Assembly: GCA_025056955.1 (NCBI GenBank)
Contig: JANWYL010000002.1
Coordinates: 291-34,527, forward strand
Direction: 5' to 3'
Length of the DNA stretch: 34,237 nucleotides
From: Sandaracinaceae bacterium
GTDB taxonomy: Bacteria; Myxococcota_A; Polyangia; Polyangiales; Sandaracinaceae
The translations under genes were made by a program, and so were the position numbers. The stretch's first letter is position 1, and the number at the start of each line of letters is the position of its first letter. Shown in pieces: positions 7,792-15,800 of this stretch. Under the pieces are notes generated by a model that worked only from the letters and a program-made list of their open reading frames with translations, made no database searches and had not been told where the DNA came from.

Positions 7792-8207
7792 ACCCCGACC
7801 GCCCCTCTAAGCGCCCAAAGAATACCCCTTCCAAAACCAGCTGGCTTGCTTTTGAAGTTGAACTCCCCTCTCACCTCCATCTTCCTCTCCCTGCGCTTTT
7901 GTTTTTGTGGGCCAAAGAGGAGCCCCGTGAAGGGCTCTCCTTGCACCTTCACCCTTTTGACCTTTGCCTGAGCGCGATCTACCCGCCAGATCGTGCGATT
8001 TTCACCCTTTCTGAGCCCACCCCTTCTTGGATAGACCTCTCAATTGAGTCCACTGCCATCGGAAAGGCGCATGATGAATGGATTTATGGCCCTCGCCTCT
8101 GGATCCTCCACACGGCTTTTGATTCGAGTCAGGAAACGACCTATCTATCGCTCTGGGAAAGGGCCATCGCAGGGCTTCTGTGCCTTAAACCTTCCGATGC
8201 CTCTTGA
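7788..8207 (+). CDS. Hypothetical protein translationally coupled to fbp
   Basis: A 139-residue protein of unknown function. Its ATG overlaps the fbp stop codon (ATGA at 7788-7791), which implies translational coupling to fbp. It has a short basic Lys/Arg/Ser/Pro-rich start, then a mixed sequence rich in Leu, Pro, Trp and His with alternating hydrophobic residues that looks like a beta-rich globular fold. There is no signal peptide, membrane helix, Cys pair or recognised catalytic motif. The reading frame ends 35 bp before tRNA-His. Its phrasing (SWLAFEVELP, GPRLWILH) suggests a small PilZ-sized or similar beta-barrel domain, but I cannot assign a family. Codon use resembles its neighbours, which supports a real gene. 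Confidence 0.65.
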   Translation: MNPDRPSKRPKNTPSKTSWLAFEVELPSHLHLPLPALLFLWAKEEPREGLSLHLHPFDLCLSAIYPPDRAIFTLSEPTPSWIDLSIESTAIGKAHDEWIYGPRLWILHTAFDSSQETTYLSLWERAIAGLLCLKPSDAS

Positions 8208-8231
8208 TCCATTACAAGTTTGTGATACATA
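8204..8231 (+). promoter_or_regulatory. Candidate sigma-70 promoter for tRNA-His
   Basis: A -35 like TTGATC (8204-8209) is followed after 16 bp by a -10 like TACATA (8226-8231). Transcription would begin near 8238, five bases before the tRNA. The -35 overlaps the stop codon of the preceding gene. Confidence 0.55.
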
Positions 8232-8242
8232 TGGCTTTTGTC

Positions 8243-8316
8243 GGTGACCGTAGCTCAGCCGGTAGAGCATCGGATTGTGGCTCCGAGTGTCGCGGGTTCG
8301 ATCCCCGTCGGTCACC
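8243..8316 (+). tRNA. tRNA-His (anticodon GTG)
   Basis: A full cloverleaf: acceptor arms GTGACCG and CGGTCAC, D arm GCTC/GAGC, anticodon stem TCGGA/TCCGA with loop TTGTGGC (anticodon GTG at 8277-8279), and T arm GCGGG-TTCGATC-CCCGT with one G-U pair. The extra 5' G at 8243 opposite C73 (8316) is the identity element of tRNA-His. CCA is not encoded, since CCT follows, so it must be added by a nucleotidyltransferase. Confidence 0.97.
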
Positions 8317-8326
8317 CTAGGTGGTA

Positions 8327-8354
8327 TTGACAGGTAGAAAAAAGCTTGTATAGT
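8327..8354 (+). promoter_or_regulatory. Strong sigma-70 promoter for tRNA-Arg/tRNA-Lys
   Basis: A perfect -35 TTGACA (8327-8332), a 16-bp spacer and a near-consensus -10 TATAGT (8349-8354). The start point would be near 8361, two or three bases before tRNA-Arg. It lies wholly in the 47-bp gap after tRNA-His, so the two downstream tRNAs are not dependent on the upstream promoter. Confidence 0.85.
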
Positions 8355-8363
8355 CCACTCGAA

Positions 8364-8437
<74 letters not shown>

Positions 8438-8454
8438 TTGGCCAAAAAGGCCAA
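8438..8454 (+). other. Small hairpin between tRNA-Arg and tRNA-Lys
   Basis: Arms TTGGCC (8438-8443) and GGCCAA (8449-8454) flank an AAAAA loop. The hairpin starts directly after the discriminator base of tRNA-Arg and ends two bases before tRNA-Lys. There is no T-run after it, so it is more likely a spacer or processing hairpin in a shared precursor than a terminator. Confidence 0.5.
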
Positions 8455-8456
8455 TT

Positions 8457-8529
8457 GGGTCATTAGCTCAATTGGTAGAGCAGCGGACTCTTAATCCGTT
8501 GGCTCTCGGTTCGAGTCCGAGATGACCCA
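8457..8529 (+). tRNA. tRNA-Lys (anticodon CTT)
   Basis: Acceptor arms GGGTCAT (8457-8463) and ATGACCC (8522-8528) pair perfectly, with discriminator A8529. D arm GCTC/GAGC, anticodon stem GCGGA/TCCGT with loop CTCTTAA (anticodon CTT at 8490-8492), T arm CTCGG-TTCGAGT-CCGAG. CCA is not encoded. It is probably transcribed together with tRNA-Arg from the promoter at 8327-8354; no separate promoter fits in the 19-bp gap. Confidence 0.97.
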
Positions 8530-8633
8530 TTTTGTGTTTTGGTTTAATGTGCTTTGGCTTAATAATCTGCGTGGTCCCAATCTGCGGAATCAAAAAAGAC
8601 CAACTGACCAAAGCAAAGAAATGGCAAAGCGCC

Positions 8634-9428
8634 TTACTTTTCCTCAATGATTCGGGCCGATCGGATGTAATCAAGAAGCGGGAACTCGGCCCTAAGGTAG
8701 GCATTGCCCTCACGTTGAATCCGGGCTTGGCTTGGGCCTTTGCCGTTTGGTGCGCCTTCCCCGTAGCCTGCGTAGAGGCGATCGACAACTGCCATTGACT
8801 CGGGCGCCACCTGAGCAAAGGGCGCAAAGCCCATCTGATCCAGGCGAGAATTGTCGACAAAGTTAATGAAAAACTGGGTGGTGCGGCTATTGGGCCCTGC
8901 CGTGGCAAAACTCACCATCCCGCGCTTGTTGCTTTGAAGGACAGGATCATCTGGGATTGTGGCATGGCGCCATGCGGCATTGACCTTCGGATCCCCATGG
9001 ATCCCTGTTTGCGCCATAAAGCCCGAAATCACCCTAAAGAAGGCAACGTCGGTGTAGTAACCGGCTTTGACCAAAGAATAGAAGCGGTCGGCCCCATGAG
9101 GCGCCCACGCCCGATGCACCTCCATGCGGATTTCTCCTTTGGTCGTTTCCAAAACCACAGTGAAGTGTTCAGGAGCCCGCAGGGAGGCGCGAGCTGGATC
9201 GAGTAGAACCGAAGCAGGTGAATCGTGGCCAGAAGGCATGGATGCATGCTCCAGTGTGCTCGGTTTTGATGTTGATGATGTCCCGGATGCATGTGAGGAC
9301 TCATTTCCTTGGCTCGAGGAAGGCGCAGGATGAAAAGAGGGTTCTTCGTCTTTGCGGCAGGCGCTAAACCCCACCCCCATCGCCAAGGCAATGAGAAGGC
9401 GCATCCCCCAACGAAAGCAGGAACGCAT
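8634..9428 (-). CDS. Cyclophilin-type peptidyl-prolyl isomerase, lipoprotein
   Basis: A 264-residue protein. It starts with MRSCFRWGMRLLIALAMGVG and a lipobox ending FSAC, so Cys24 would be lipidated and the protein anchored in the periplasm-facing membrane. A Ser/His/Pro-rich linker (about 25-80) leads to a cyclophilin domain (about 87-258) with the conserved FFRVISGFMAQTG segment (catalytic Arg region) and the QFFINF and FAPFAQV blocks. It should catalyse Xaa-Pro cis/trans isomerisation of exported proteins. The ATG at 9428 follows a GGAAGAGAG purine stretch; an upstream ATG at 9485 would bury the signal peptide. It is the second gene after the MYXO-CTERM protein, 63 bp downstream, and could help fold it; that link is inference. 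The C-terminus faces the tRNA cluster convergently, with a 104-bp gap lacking a clear terminator. Confidence 0.9.
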   Translation of the reverse strand: MRSCFRWGMRLLIALAMGVGFSACRKDEEPSFHPAPSSSQGNESSHASGTSSTSKPSTLEHASMPSGHDSPASVLLDPARASLRAPEHFTVVLETTKGEIRMEVHRAWAPHGADRFYSLVKAGYYTDVAFFRVISGFMAQTGIHGDPKVNAAWRHATIPDDPVLQSNKRGMVSFATAGPNSRTTQFFINFVDNSRLDQMGFAPFAQVAPESMAVVDRLYAGYGEGAPNGKGPSQARIQREGNAYLRAEFPLLDYIRSARIIEEK

Positions 9429-9491
9429 TCGCTCTCTTCCTTCATTCGAGGATATTGGCTCTTTCCCACTCATGTGCTTGGGCAAGCGCGA

Positions 9492-11438
9492 TTAGCGCCT
9501 TTTGCGGCGGAAAGCAAGAAGACAAAGAAGGCCAAAGCCCAGAAGCCAGGGCCGAGACCCAGCCCTTGCCCCCACCCGACAATCGCACCCAGAATCCTGA
9601 GTCATGGGTCGGGGACGTCCCGCATCACTTCCCCCATCTCCTCTGAATGTGCCCCCATCCCGCACCATTTGCGCATCCCTTTCGATCACCCCGCTGTCTC
9701 CCTCCGAGGCATCCGGGCTTTGATACGCATCGGGTGAAAAGGCATCAGGCGCTTCAAAAGCATCCACCCCACCATCCACAACCATAAACGCATCCGGACG
9801 CCAAACATCCACCCCACCATCCACAACCATAAACGCATCCGGACGCCAAGCATCAGGAAGCGAAAAGGCATCTCCTCCCGCATCGGTTGCGCTGGCATCT
9901 GCAATCGAAACAATCCCCCCGTCCCTTCCGCTTCCACCATCGCAGGCAGGTGTACCGACGCAACGACCCATGGCGTTGCAGCGGTCGTTGATCGTGCAGG
10001 CATCGCCATCGTCACAAGGAGTTCCCTCAACAACAACCACACACATCCAACGCTCGCAGCGCTGGCAAGGGCCACAGGTCCCAGCCATGGGCCCACAATC
10101 TTCGAATGTTAGTTCAAAATCGACCATGCAATTATCCGTATCGCTGGTCACAGGGTTTCGAACAGCGATGACATTGGCAGGGAGCGCCGAGCGCGGCACC
10201 ACCCCTGCGTACGTCGCCGTCCCATAGGTGACAACGTCGATGATGGTCCGCTTCCAGCCGAGCACAAAGATCTCGTCACTGTCGTTTGCCAGAGCAAAGG
10301 AGCCAGAGGGAGACCACACGCTGAGGCGCACGAGATCTGGAGGACCTCCTGCACCCATGACCTCGAAATTGGGTGATACCCCGTACGAGTTCATGAAAGC
10401 GCTCGAACCTTGAAGGGCAATCACAGCGGTGGAACCAGAGGCGAGGGTGGAACCAGCCGGGAAAGTGCCCATGAACTCGGCTGTTTGATCAACCGTTTCT
10501 TCATCGCCTATCGCGAAAAGCGAAAGATCGAGTGAGAAAGGTGTGTTGTTGCGCACCTCCACCCATTCGCTTGCTGGACTTGGTGCATTTGACATAAAGC
10601 GCGAAACCACAAGGGGCGAATAGGGCTCACGTGTCGTGCGATCGAGCCAAAGCTCAAGGGAGTGGTTGACCCTCCCATCCATGACCTCTTCCCAGGTATT
10701 GGGCTGAGTCCCAAGGGGCCCCCTCGGATCGCCATAATCGCTGATCACATCGAGCGCATCGGAAGCATCTGGAATTTCGGCAGTGTCACCAGCGCTGTTT
10801 TCTCGAAAAATTGCAACTGTCATGCGCATGGCATTCGGGTTGCGGAACTCCGCTGGAAAGCGCTCCCAGGGAACGGCGATTTCCACTTCATTGCCCATCG
10901 CATTGGCGGCCATCATCCCCGTGCCAATATCAGCGTAGCTTCGGTTGCGGATCCGAACCGAGCCTCCGCTCAAGCCCCCTCTCGTCTGGATCAAAAATTC
11001 CCACGCTGCGCTGTCTTCGACTTCGGTTTCAGCAAAGCCTGCAAGGTGGAGGTTACCGTTTCCGTCCATCCGATCAAAATCGAGAGCAATCTGGATTTGG
11101 ACTGGAGGAGATGTACCGCCTCCAAAAGCCAAGCGAAAATAAAGCGCCCTCGGATCAGCAGTCACAGCAAAAAGGTGAAGGTCTGCATCGAGCTCTGGAT
11201 TCATCAAATCCGTTCGGGCATCTCCGCGGGCGTCAACCCAAATGAGCTCTCCCCCTCCGCTTGAATTCTTTGCAAGAATTCCGAGATTTTGGCCGTTTGG
11301 TTGCCGGCTTGGCCCAAACCAATCGTCAAAACGACCGTCGATCGTTACAGGGTGAGCCAACGCACTCAAGGGCAAGAAAGCAATCTCTAAAGCAAACCCA
11401 ACCAAAAAGGGCAAAAACAAAGCACTGCCTTTTCTCAT
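9492..11438 (-). CDS. Secreted surface protein with LTD-like domain, Cys-rich segment and MYXO-CTERM-like tail
   Basis: A 648-residue exported protein. Residues 1-28 form a signal peptide ending ALA. Residues about 30-235 look like a CBM9/DOMON-type beta-sandwich (TIDGRFDDWFG opening). Residues about 275-425 resemble a lamin-tail domain (SEWVEVRNNTPFSLDLS). A Cys-rich segment (437-500) contains CGPCQRCERWMC and a C-DDGDAC-x-DRC-C pattern. A low-complexity Asp/Ala/Pro/Gly linker (500-615) has a near-identical duplication. The tail is CDCR, a hydrophobic stretch and FRRKRR (617-648), matching the MYXO-CTERM sorting plan of Cys, helix and basic end, thought to be processed and anchored at the cell surface in myxobacteria. 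ATG 11438 has GGAGG five bases upstream and is preferred over 11498. Ligand and function are unknown. Confidence 0.88.
   Translation of the reverse strand: MRKGSALFLPFLVGFALEIAFLPLSALAHPVTIDGRFDDWFGPSRQPNGQNLGILAKNSSGGGELIWVDARGDARTDLMNPELDADLHLFAVTADPRALYFRLAFGGGTSPPVQIQIALDFDRMDGNGNLHLAGFAETEVEDSAAWEFLIQTRGGLSGGSVRIRNRSYADIGTGMMAANAMGNEVEIAVPWERFPAEFRNPNAMRMTVAIFRENSAGDTAEIPDASDALDVISDYGDPRGPLGTQPNTWEEVMDGRVNHSLELWLDRTTREPYSPLVVSRFMSNAPSPASEWVEVRNNTPFSLDLSLFAIGDEETVDQTAEFMGTFPAGSTLASGSTAVIALQGSSAFMNSYGVSPNFEVMGAGGPPDLVRLSVWSPSGSFALANDSDEIFVLGWKRTIIDVVTYGTATYAGVVPRSALPANVIAVRNPVTSDTDNCMVDFELTFEDCGPMAGTCGPCQRCERWMCVVVVEGTPCDDGDACTINDRCNAMGRCVGTPACDGGSGRDGGIVSIADASATDAGGDAFSLPDAWRPDAFMVVDGGVDVWRPDAFMVVDGGVDAFEAPDAFSPDAYQSPDASEGDSGVIERDAQMVRDGGTFRGDGGSDAGRPRPMTQDSGCDCRVGARAGSRPWLLGFGLLCLLAFRRKRR
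9761..9850. repeat. 45-bp tandem duplication in the linker of the MYXO-CTERM protein gene
   Basis: Two head-to-tail copies (9761-9805 and 9806-9850) differ only at their last base. Each encodes 15 residues containing WRPDAFMVVDGGVD. The near identity at the DNA level, including synonymous positions, indicates a recent duplication or ongoing slippage in the extended linker. Confidence 0.95.
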
Positions 11439-11555
11439 GAGGGCCTCCATTTTGGTGGCACGATTATCTCTCTGCCTCCCCAACCTGAAAAGAACCATGC
11501 GATTGCTTGTGATTTTACATCGCCCTCGCTGAAAAAAGAGGATTTGCCCAATAAG

Positions 11556-11578
11556 AAAAAAGCTGGTAGCTCTTTTTT
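11556..11578 (+). other. Hairpin with T-run abutting the hydroxylase start codon
   Basis: Arms AAAAAAGCT (11556-11564) and AGCTCTTTTTT (11568-11578) pair around GGT with a single bulged C. The ATG assigned to the hydroxylase follows immediately at 11579, leaving no room for a ribosome binding site. On the plus strand it has the outline of a weak intrinsic terminator; it may also act as a leader structure. Its core is A/T-rich. Confidence 0.4.
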
Positions 11579-12307
11579 ATGGGCCTTTTTGATTTCACAC
11601 AGGAATGCCTGGATGCCGCCCAGGGCAAGCTCCCTTTTCAAAGTCCAGGCGGAAAGCGCTCCCATCGACCAAAGCGCCTTCAGGTGTTTAAAAACCAGTT
11701 TCTCGAAAAATACTTCGCCCAGGCCCATCCGATCACCCCCGGTCTTTGGTTTGGTGGCTTTGTGATCTACGGGGTTTATAGGGGCTTTCGCGATTTTGGC
11801 TGGTGGGCAATTCCGCTTTTCTTGTTTGGGGCGTTGATCACGACGCTCATCGAATACCTCGTCCACCGCTTCCTTTTCCACATGGAAGCCAAGACGGAAA
11901 AAGAAAGGCTTCGCCTCTTTCTCCTCCACGGCTACCACCACGAATTTCCAAACGATCCCATGCGTCTCGTCCTTCCCCCAATTGGGATTTGGCCGCTCGC
12001 ACTCGTTGTGGGGCTTCTCTGGAGTTGGATCTTTGGGCCCTACTTTTGGCCGGTCTTTGGAGGCACAGCCGCAGGCTATATCGCTTACGACTGGATTCAC
12101 TACTACACCCATCACTTCAACCCAAAGCGAGGCTTGGGCCGCTGGCTCAAGCGCTACCACATGCTCCACCACTTCGATTCGCCAAACCACCGCTTTGGCA
12201 TCACCTCCCCCCTCTGGGATCTCGTCTTTGGTACCTACCTTCCTTTGAACAAAATGGTCCGCGAAGCCCACTCCCATCACGAAAGCGAGGGTGAAAAGCA
12301 GCTCTGA
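11579..12307 (+). CDS. Fatty-acid hydroxylase-like membrane di-iron protein (sterol desaturase superfamily)
   Basis: A 242-residue integral membrane protein related to fatty acid 2-hydroxylase. The histidine clusters that bind the di-iron centre are present in order: HRFLFH, HGYHHEFPND, HYYTHH and HMLHHF. Hydrophobic helices precede and separate them (about 54-88 and 130-160). Unlike the eukaryotic enzyme it has no cytochrome b5 domain, so electrons must come from another protein. The likely reaction is 2-hydroxylation of the acyl chain of a lipid, perhaps a sphingolipid or ceramide as known in some myxobacteria; the substrate is inference. The start is uncertain because the ATG at 11579 directly follows a hairpin and lacks a ribosome site. 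The methyltransferase gene begins only five bases after its stop. Confidence 0.87.
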   Translation: MGLFDFTQECLDAAQGKLPFQSPGGKRSHRPKRLQVFKNQFLEKYFAQAHPITPGLWFGGFVIYGVYRGFRDFGWWAIPLFLFGALITTLIEYLVHRFLFHMEAKTEKERLRLFLLHGYHHEFPNDPMRLVLPPIGIWPLALVVGLLWSWIFGPYFWPVFGGTAAGYIAYDWIHYYTHHFNPKRGLGRWLKRYHMLHHFDSPNHRFGITSPLWDLVFGTYLPLNKMVREAHSHHESEGEKQL

Positions 12308-12312
12308 GAGGC

Positions 12313-12843
12313 ATGGCCTACGTTCCACCAATCGGCTTACCCCTTGAAACCATTCGCGCAGAACTCAACCGCATTCGCTTTCCCCTTCGAATCGCTGTAA
12401 GGCGATCGAAAAACGCATTCAATATTGGCGCGATCATCCGCACGGCCCATTCCTTTCTCGTCAAAGAAATCTGGCTGATTGGATGCGAGCCTTGGTATGA
12501 GCGCGCGGCGATGGGGATGCACCGCTATGAAAACATCCGAGAGATTGAAAGCGAAGAGGCCTTTGTGGAAGTGGCGCGCAAGGCGCAATGGCACCTTTCG
12601 GTTTTTGAAAAAGACCACGCGCAAGTTGGGCTTTGGGACGCAGCCCTGCCCTACGAAACCTGCATCGTGATCGGCAACGAAGACGAAGGCGTGGGGCCTG
12701 TCTTGCTCGAAGCGGCAAGCGAAATCATCGCGATCCCCATGTACGGGATCAACCACAGCTATCCGATGACGGTGGCTGCTGGGATTGCCCTCGCCGAATG
12801 GGCCCGCCGCCACGCCAAAAAGGCGATGTGCGGATTGCCTTGA
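12313..12843 (+). CDS. SpoU/TrmH-family RNA methyltransferase
   Basis: A 176-residue SPOUT-class enzyme that would use S-adenosylmethionine to methylate the 2'-O of a ribose in tRNA or rRNA. Motif 1 is NAFNIGAIIRTA (34-45, with the key Asn and Arg43), motif 2 is IGNEDEGVG (120-128) and motif 3 is IPMYGINHSYPMTVAAGIAL (141-160). Motif 3 has HSYPMTV where most TrmH proteins read S-L-N-V, so an Asn usual in cofactor contacts is replaced by Pro. The protein is a stand-alone knotted domain with a short N-terminal part, like TrmL or TrmH group members. It sits five bases after the hydroxylase, presumably by operon expression rather than function. Its stop is nine bases from that of the convergent acylase gene. 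Confidence 0.85.
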   Translation: MAYVPPIGLPLETIRAELNRIRFPLRIAVRRSKNAFNIGAIIRTAHSFLVKEIWLIGCEPWYERAAMGMHRYENIREIESEEAFVEVARKAQWHLSVFEKDHAQVGLWDAALPYETCIVIGNEDEGVGPVLLEAASEIIAIPMYGINHSYPMTVAAGIALAEWARRHAKKAMCGLP

Positions 12844-12852
12844 AATCAGGCC

Positions 12853-15800
12853 CTATCGCTTTGGCCAATAGCGCTCGGCTTTGGTCGCACCTTCTGCCAC
12901 CTCCTCTGGGAGATAACGCATTGGAATCGTGCGATTGCCAAGCCAAAGAGCTGCCTGATCGGCAAAATGGGGATCACCCGGATACCCAGATTGCCCACCG
13001 GGGAGGATGTTTTGCCCCCTCACACCACTCCTCCCCAAGGCGATCACCATCCGAAAGACAGGGCCATTGCCATAAGTCCAGTCGTCGGTATCCAATCCAG
13101 GGTTGGGTGCATCGACATCAAACTGGTCACCTGGGCGGGGGAAATGAGGGAGTCGAGATCGCAGATCATCAGCACCCAAGTTGGGTGCGAGGGGAAGGAC
13201 CCGAGGGGTAATTTCAAACATCCGAAGGAGAAAATCAAGGGCTGGATTTGATCCTGCACCCAACGCACTTCCAACGAGCGAATCAAAGCGCACCATGTGG
13301 CGATAACCCCAACGCCATTCGTTCATGTCCTCTGTGCCAAATCCCCCCCGAAGCCTATCGTTTGGAGGTGAGCGCAAAAAAGCGAGGGCGCGGTCGAGCG
13401 CAACCAACGCCATCTCCCGGCTCGATTCGATCTCGGGTGTGCGGATATCGTCGTAAAACACGCTCTCTTTGGTTTCCGGATCGTAGCTCCCAAGGTTCAT
13501 CGGATTGCCTGGACCCCTCCCATCCTCAAGGAGTTTCATCGTTTGGGTGAGGTAGGTTTCAACCGAAACAGCAGGGGACATCGCCGGAGGAATCCCCTCA
13601 TCACCCAATACCGCTTCGATGTACTTCACAAACCAAGCATGGAAAATCGAAGTCGCCACACTGTCTTCGACATCACCTGGTCGGATGGGAGCGTAGAAGG
13701 TTTCAACCCCTGAGGGGGTGCGGTAGCCACGCTCACGCCAAGCAACCATTCGCCTTTCGATTTCGGCATAGGTTGTTCGCTCCCTCCGCCAGCGCTCGGC
13801 CATTCTCGCCAAGGCCCCACTCGATGGAGGGCCTGAAGCCGCTCGGCGGGCTTGCGCGATCGCATCGAGCAGCACAGGCACCCACTCGCGGCCAAGGCTC
13901 GAGCGGTGGTCGCCTTGGATGGACTGCATCTCTTCAACCGTCACCCGCCTTGCCGCAATCGCTTCCTCGAGGCGCTCCGCAATCCGAGCGCCTCGATAGC
14001 CCTCGACCCAAGGCCCGCCGATGTAGTAGGGATCGTTGAAGAGGTCATTATCGGTTGCAATGCCTGCGGGATCGTGATTCGCCATGACGAGGTATTGGCG
14101 AGAGGGGTTGAGCGACTGGGGCCAATCGTCAAAGGGAACAGCCCGCTCATGGGGTGCACCCATTTTTGCCCTCGCCTCATCCACCCTCCCCTCCCCGTCA
14201 AGCGGAATGCGCCATGCGCGGTAACGGCTCCCATCGATGATGCGCCTGGGATCAGCACCGGGAAGCCACCTGCGGGTGCTGGGATCCCGCGGAAGGTGTT
14301 CCCGCGTTGGAACGGCATGGTAAGCCGAATAAACAATCGATCCTTCGCGGTCAATGGCCATCATTGCCCCCCCGTAGGCGATAAAGTGGCGCATGGCCTG
14401 ACGGAATTCTTCAACGTTTTGGGCAAATTGGAATTTGCGGAAAGCCCGAAGCAAGGTGCCCCCATCAAATGGCCCATAGTAAAAACTCAAGGCACTCACC
14501 CGCCCATCACCATCCATGTCACGCGGGATCACCCACCCCGAGAGGGTGCGCACCTTGGACTGCCCTCGAGGAGGTGCAGCGTCAGAAGCCACTGCCTCAC
14601 CCTCGAATTCAACGATCCATCTGCCATCCCAGGTTACAAAGCGCAGGAATCGCTCAGTGCGACCAACTGATCCGAGGGCTGGCACATTTGCAACCACAAC
14701 CTCTTCTTCAACCCTCTGGAGAGCTTGCATGGCACCCTCCCAGCGGGTGGCAATTGGAAGCCCCCCACCGTCAAGGATGATCTCATCGGCATACCAATCG
14801 ACCACGTCTGGATAGAAGGCGGTTTGCGTCCATGCAATCGCACCATTCGTCCCCACACCCATGGCGGGCAATCCCGCAATCGTTGCGCCAAGGAGGCGCG
14901 TTGATTCACGAGTTCCCCCCAAAAAAACCGTGTCGATTCCAAATTGCCAAAAAAGCGGAGGGACGCTTAATTGGAGGTGACCATCCCCAGCAAGAATCGC
15001 ACTCCCATCAGAGGTTGCCGAACCCATGACCGCCCACCCGTTTGATCCCCTCTCTCCCCTCCGGCCCCACCTTTCTTCCCATCCTTTGAGCACCAAAGAA
15101 ACCCTCTCGAGCATCCCCTTCTCCACCCTGGCGCCTCGAAGCGCCATCCAACCCATTTGACCGAGAGGCTTTGGAAGGTGGGGCACGGTTGGTTGCAGGG
15201 GATCTCCTTCTCCACCCCTTCCACCACCTTCAAGGCCCCAGCCAGCCGTTGTGCTCACTCGTTTTGGTGGGGCATAGTGCTCAACGATATCCCGTTCAAG
15301 GCCCAAAAGACGCAGCTCCCGCTTGGGTGTACCTGGAGGGAATATCGCCTCTCCCTCACGAAAGCCGCGGCTGCGCTCGACGTCGCTGCGATCGAAGCTC
15401 GTGCCATAGAGGACACTGACCCCTGTGGCGATTGCGTCTTTGCGGGTCCACGGCGCCATGAGATCCGCTGGCCTTCGTGCCCCGAGAAAAGCGGCACCAA
15501 GCTCAAGCTCTCGCGGCGCTCGGAGCCGACCAGCCCTCACTTCTTCGATGTATGCGTTGATTCCAGCGACAAAGGCATCGATTTCGGCAGCCTCCTCTGC
15601 ATTTAGGCCCTCGAAAAAGCGCTCCGCCATCCATCGCATTCCGAGGAGGCGGCTTTCGGCATCGACATTGAGGGCGCGATCGCCGATGAGCTCGCTGATG
15701 CGGCCAAGGGCAAGCCTTCGCGTCATGTCCATCTGAAAGAAGCGGTCCCGAGCCATTGCGAAGCCCAAAAGGCACATCGCATCGAGGCGGCTTTGGGCAT

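Noticed and set aside
11456..11475. Sigma-54 promoter (TGGCAC) before the MYXO-CTERM gene
   Set aside because: The -12 TGC element is missing at the required distance and the match is on the wrong strand for the gene.
11435..12331. 298-residue open frame on the minus strand opposite the hydroxylase
   Set aside because: The plus strand encodes four His clusters in family order; the antisense product shows no motif.
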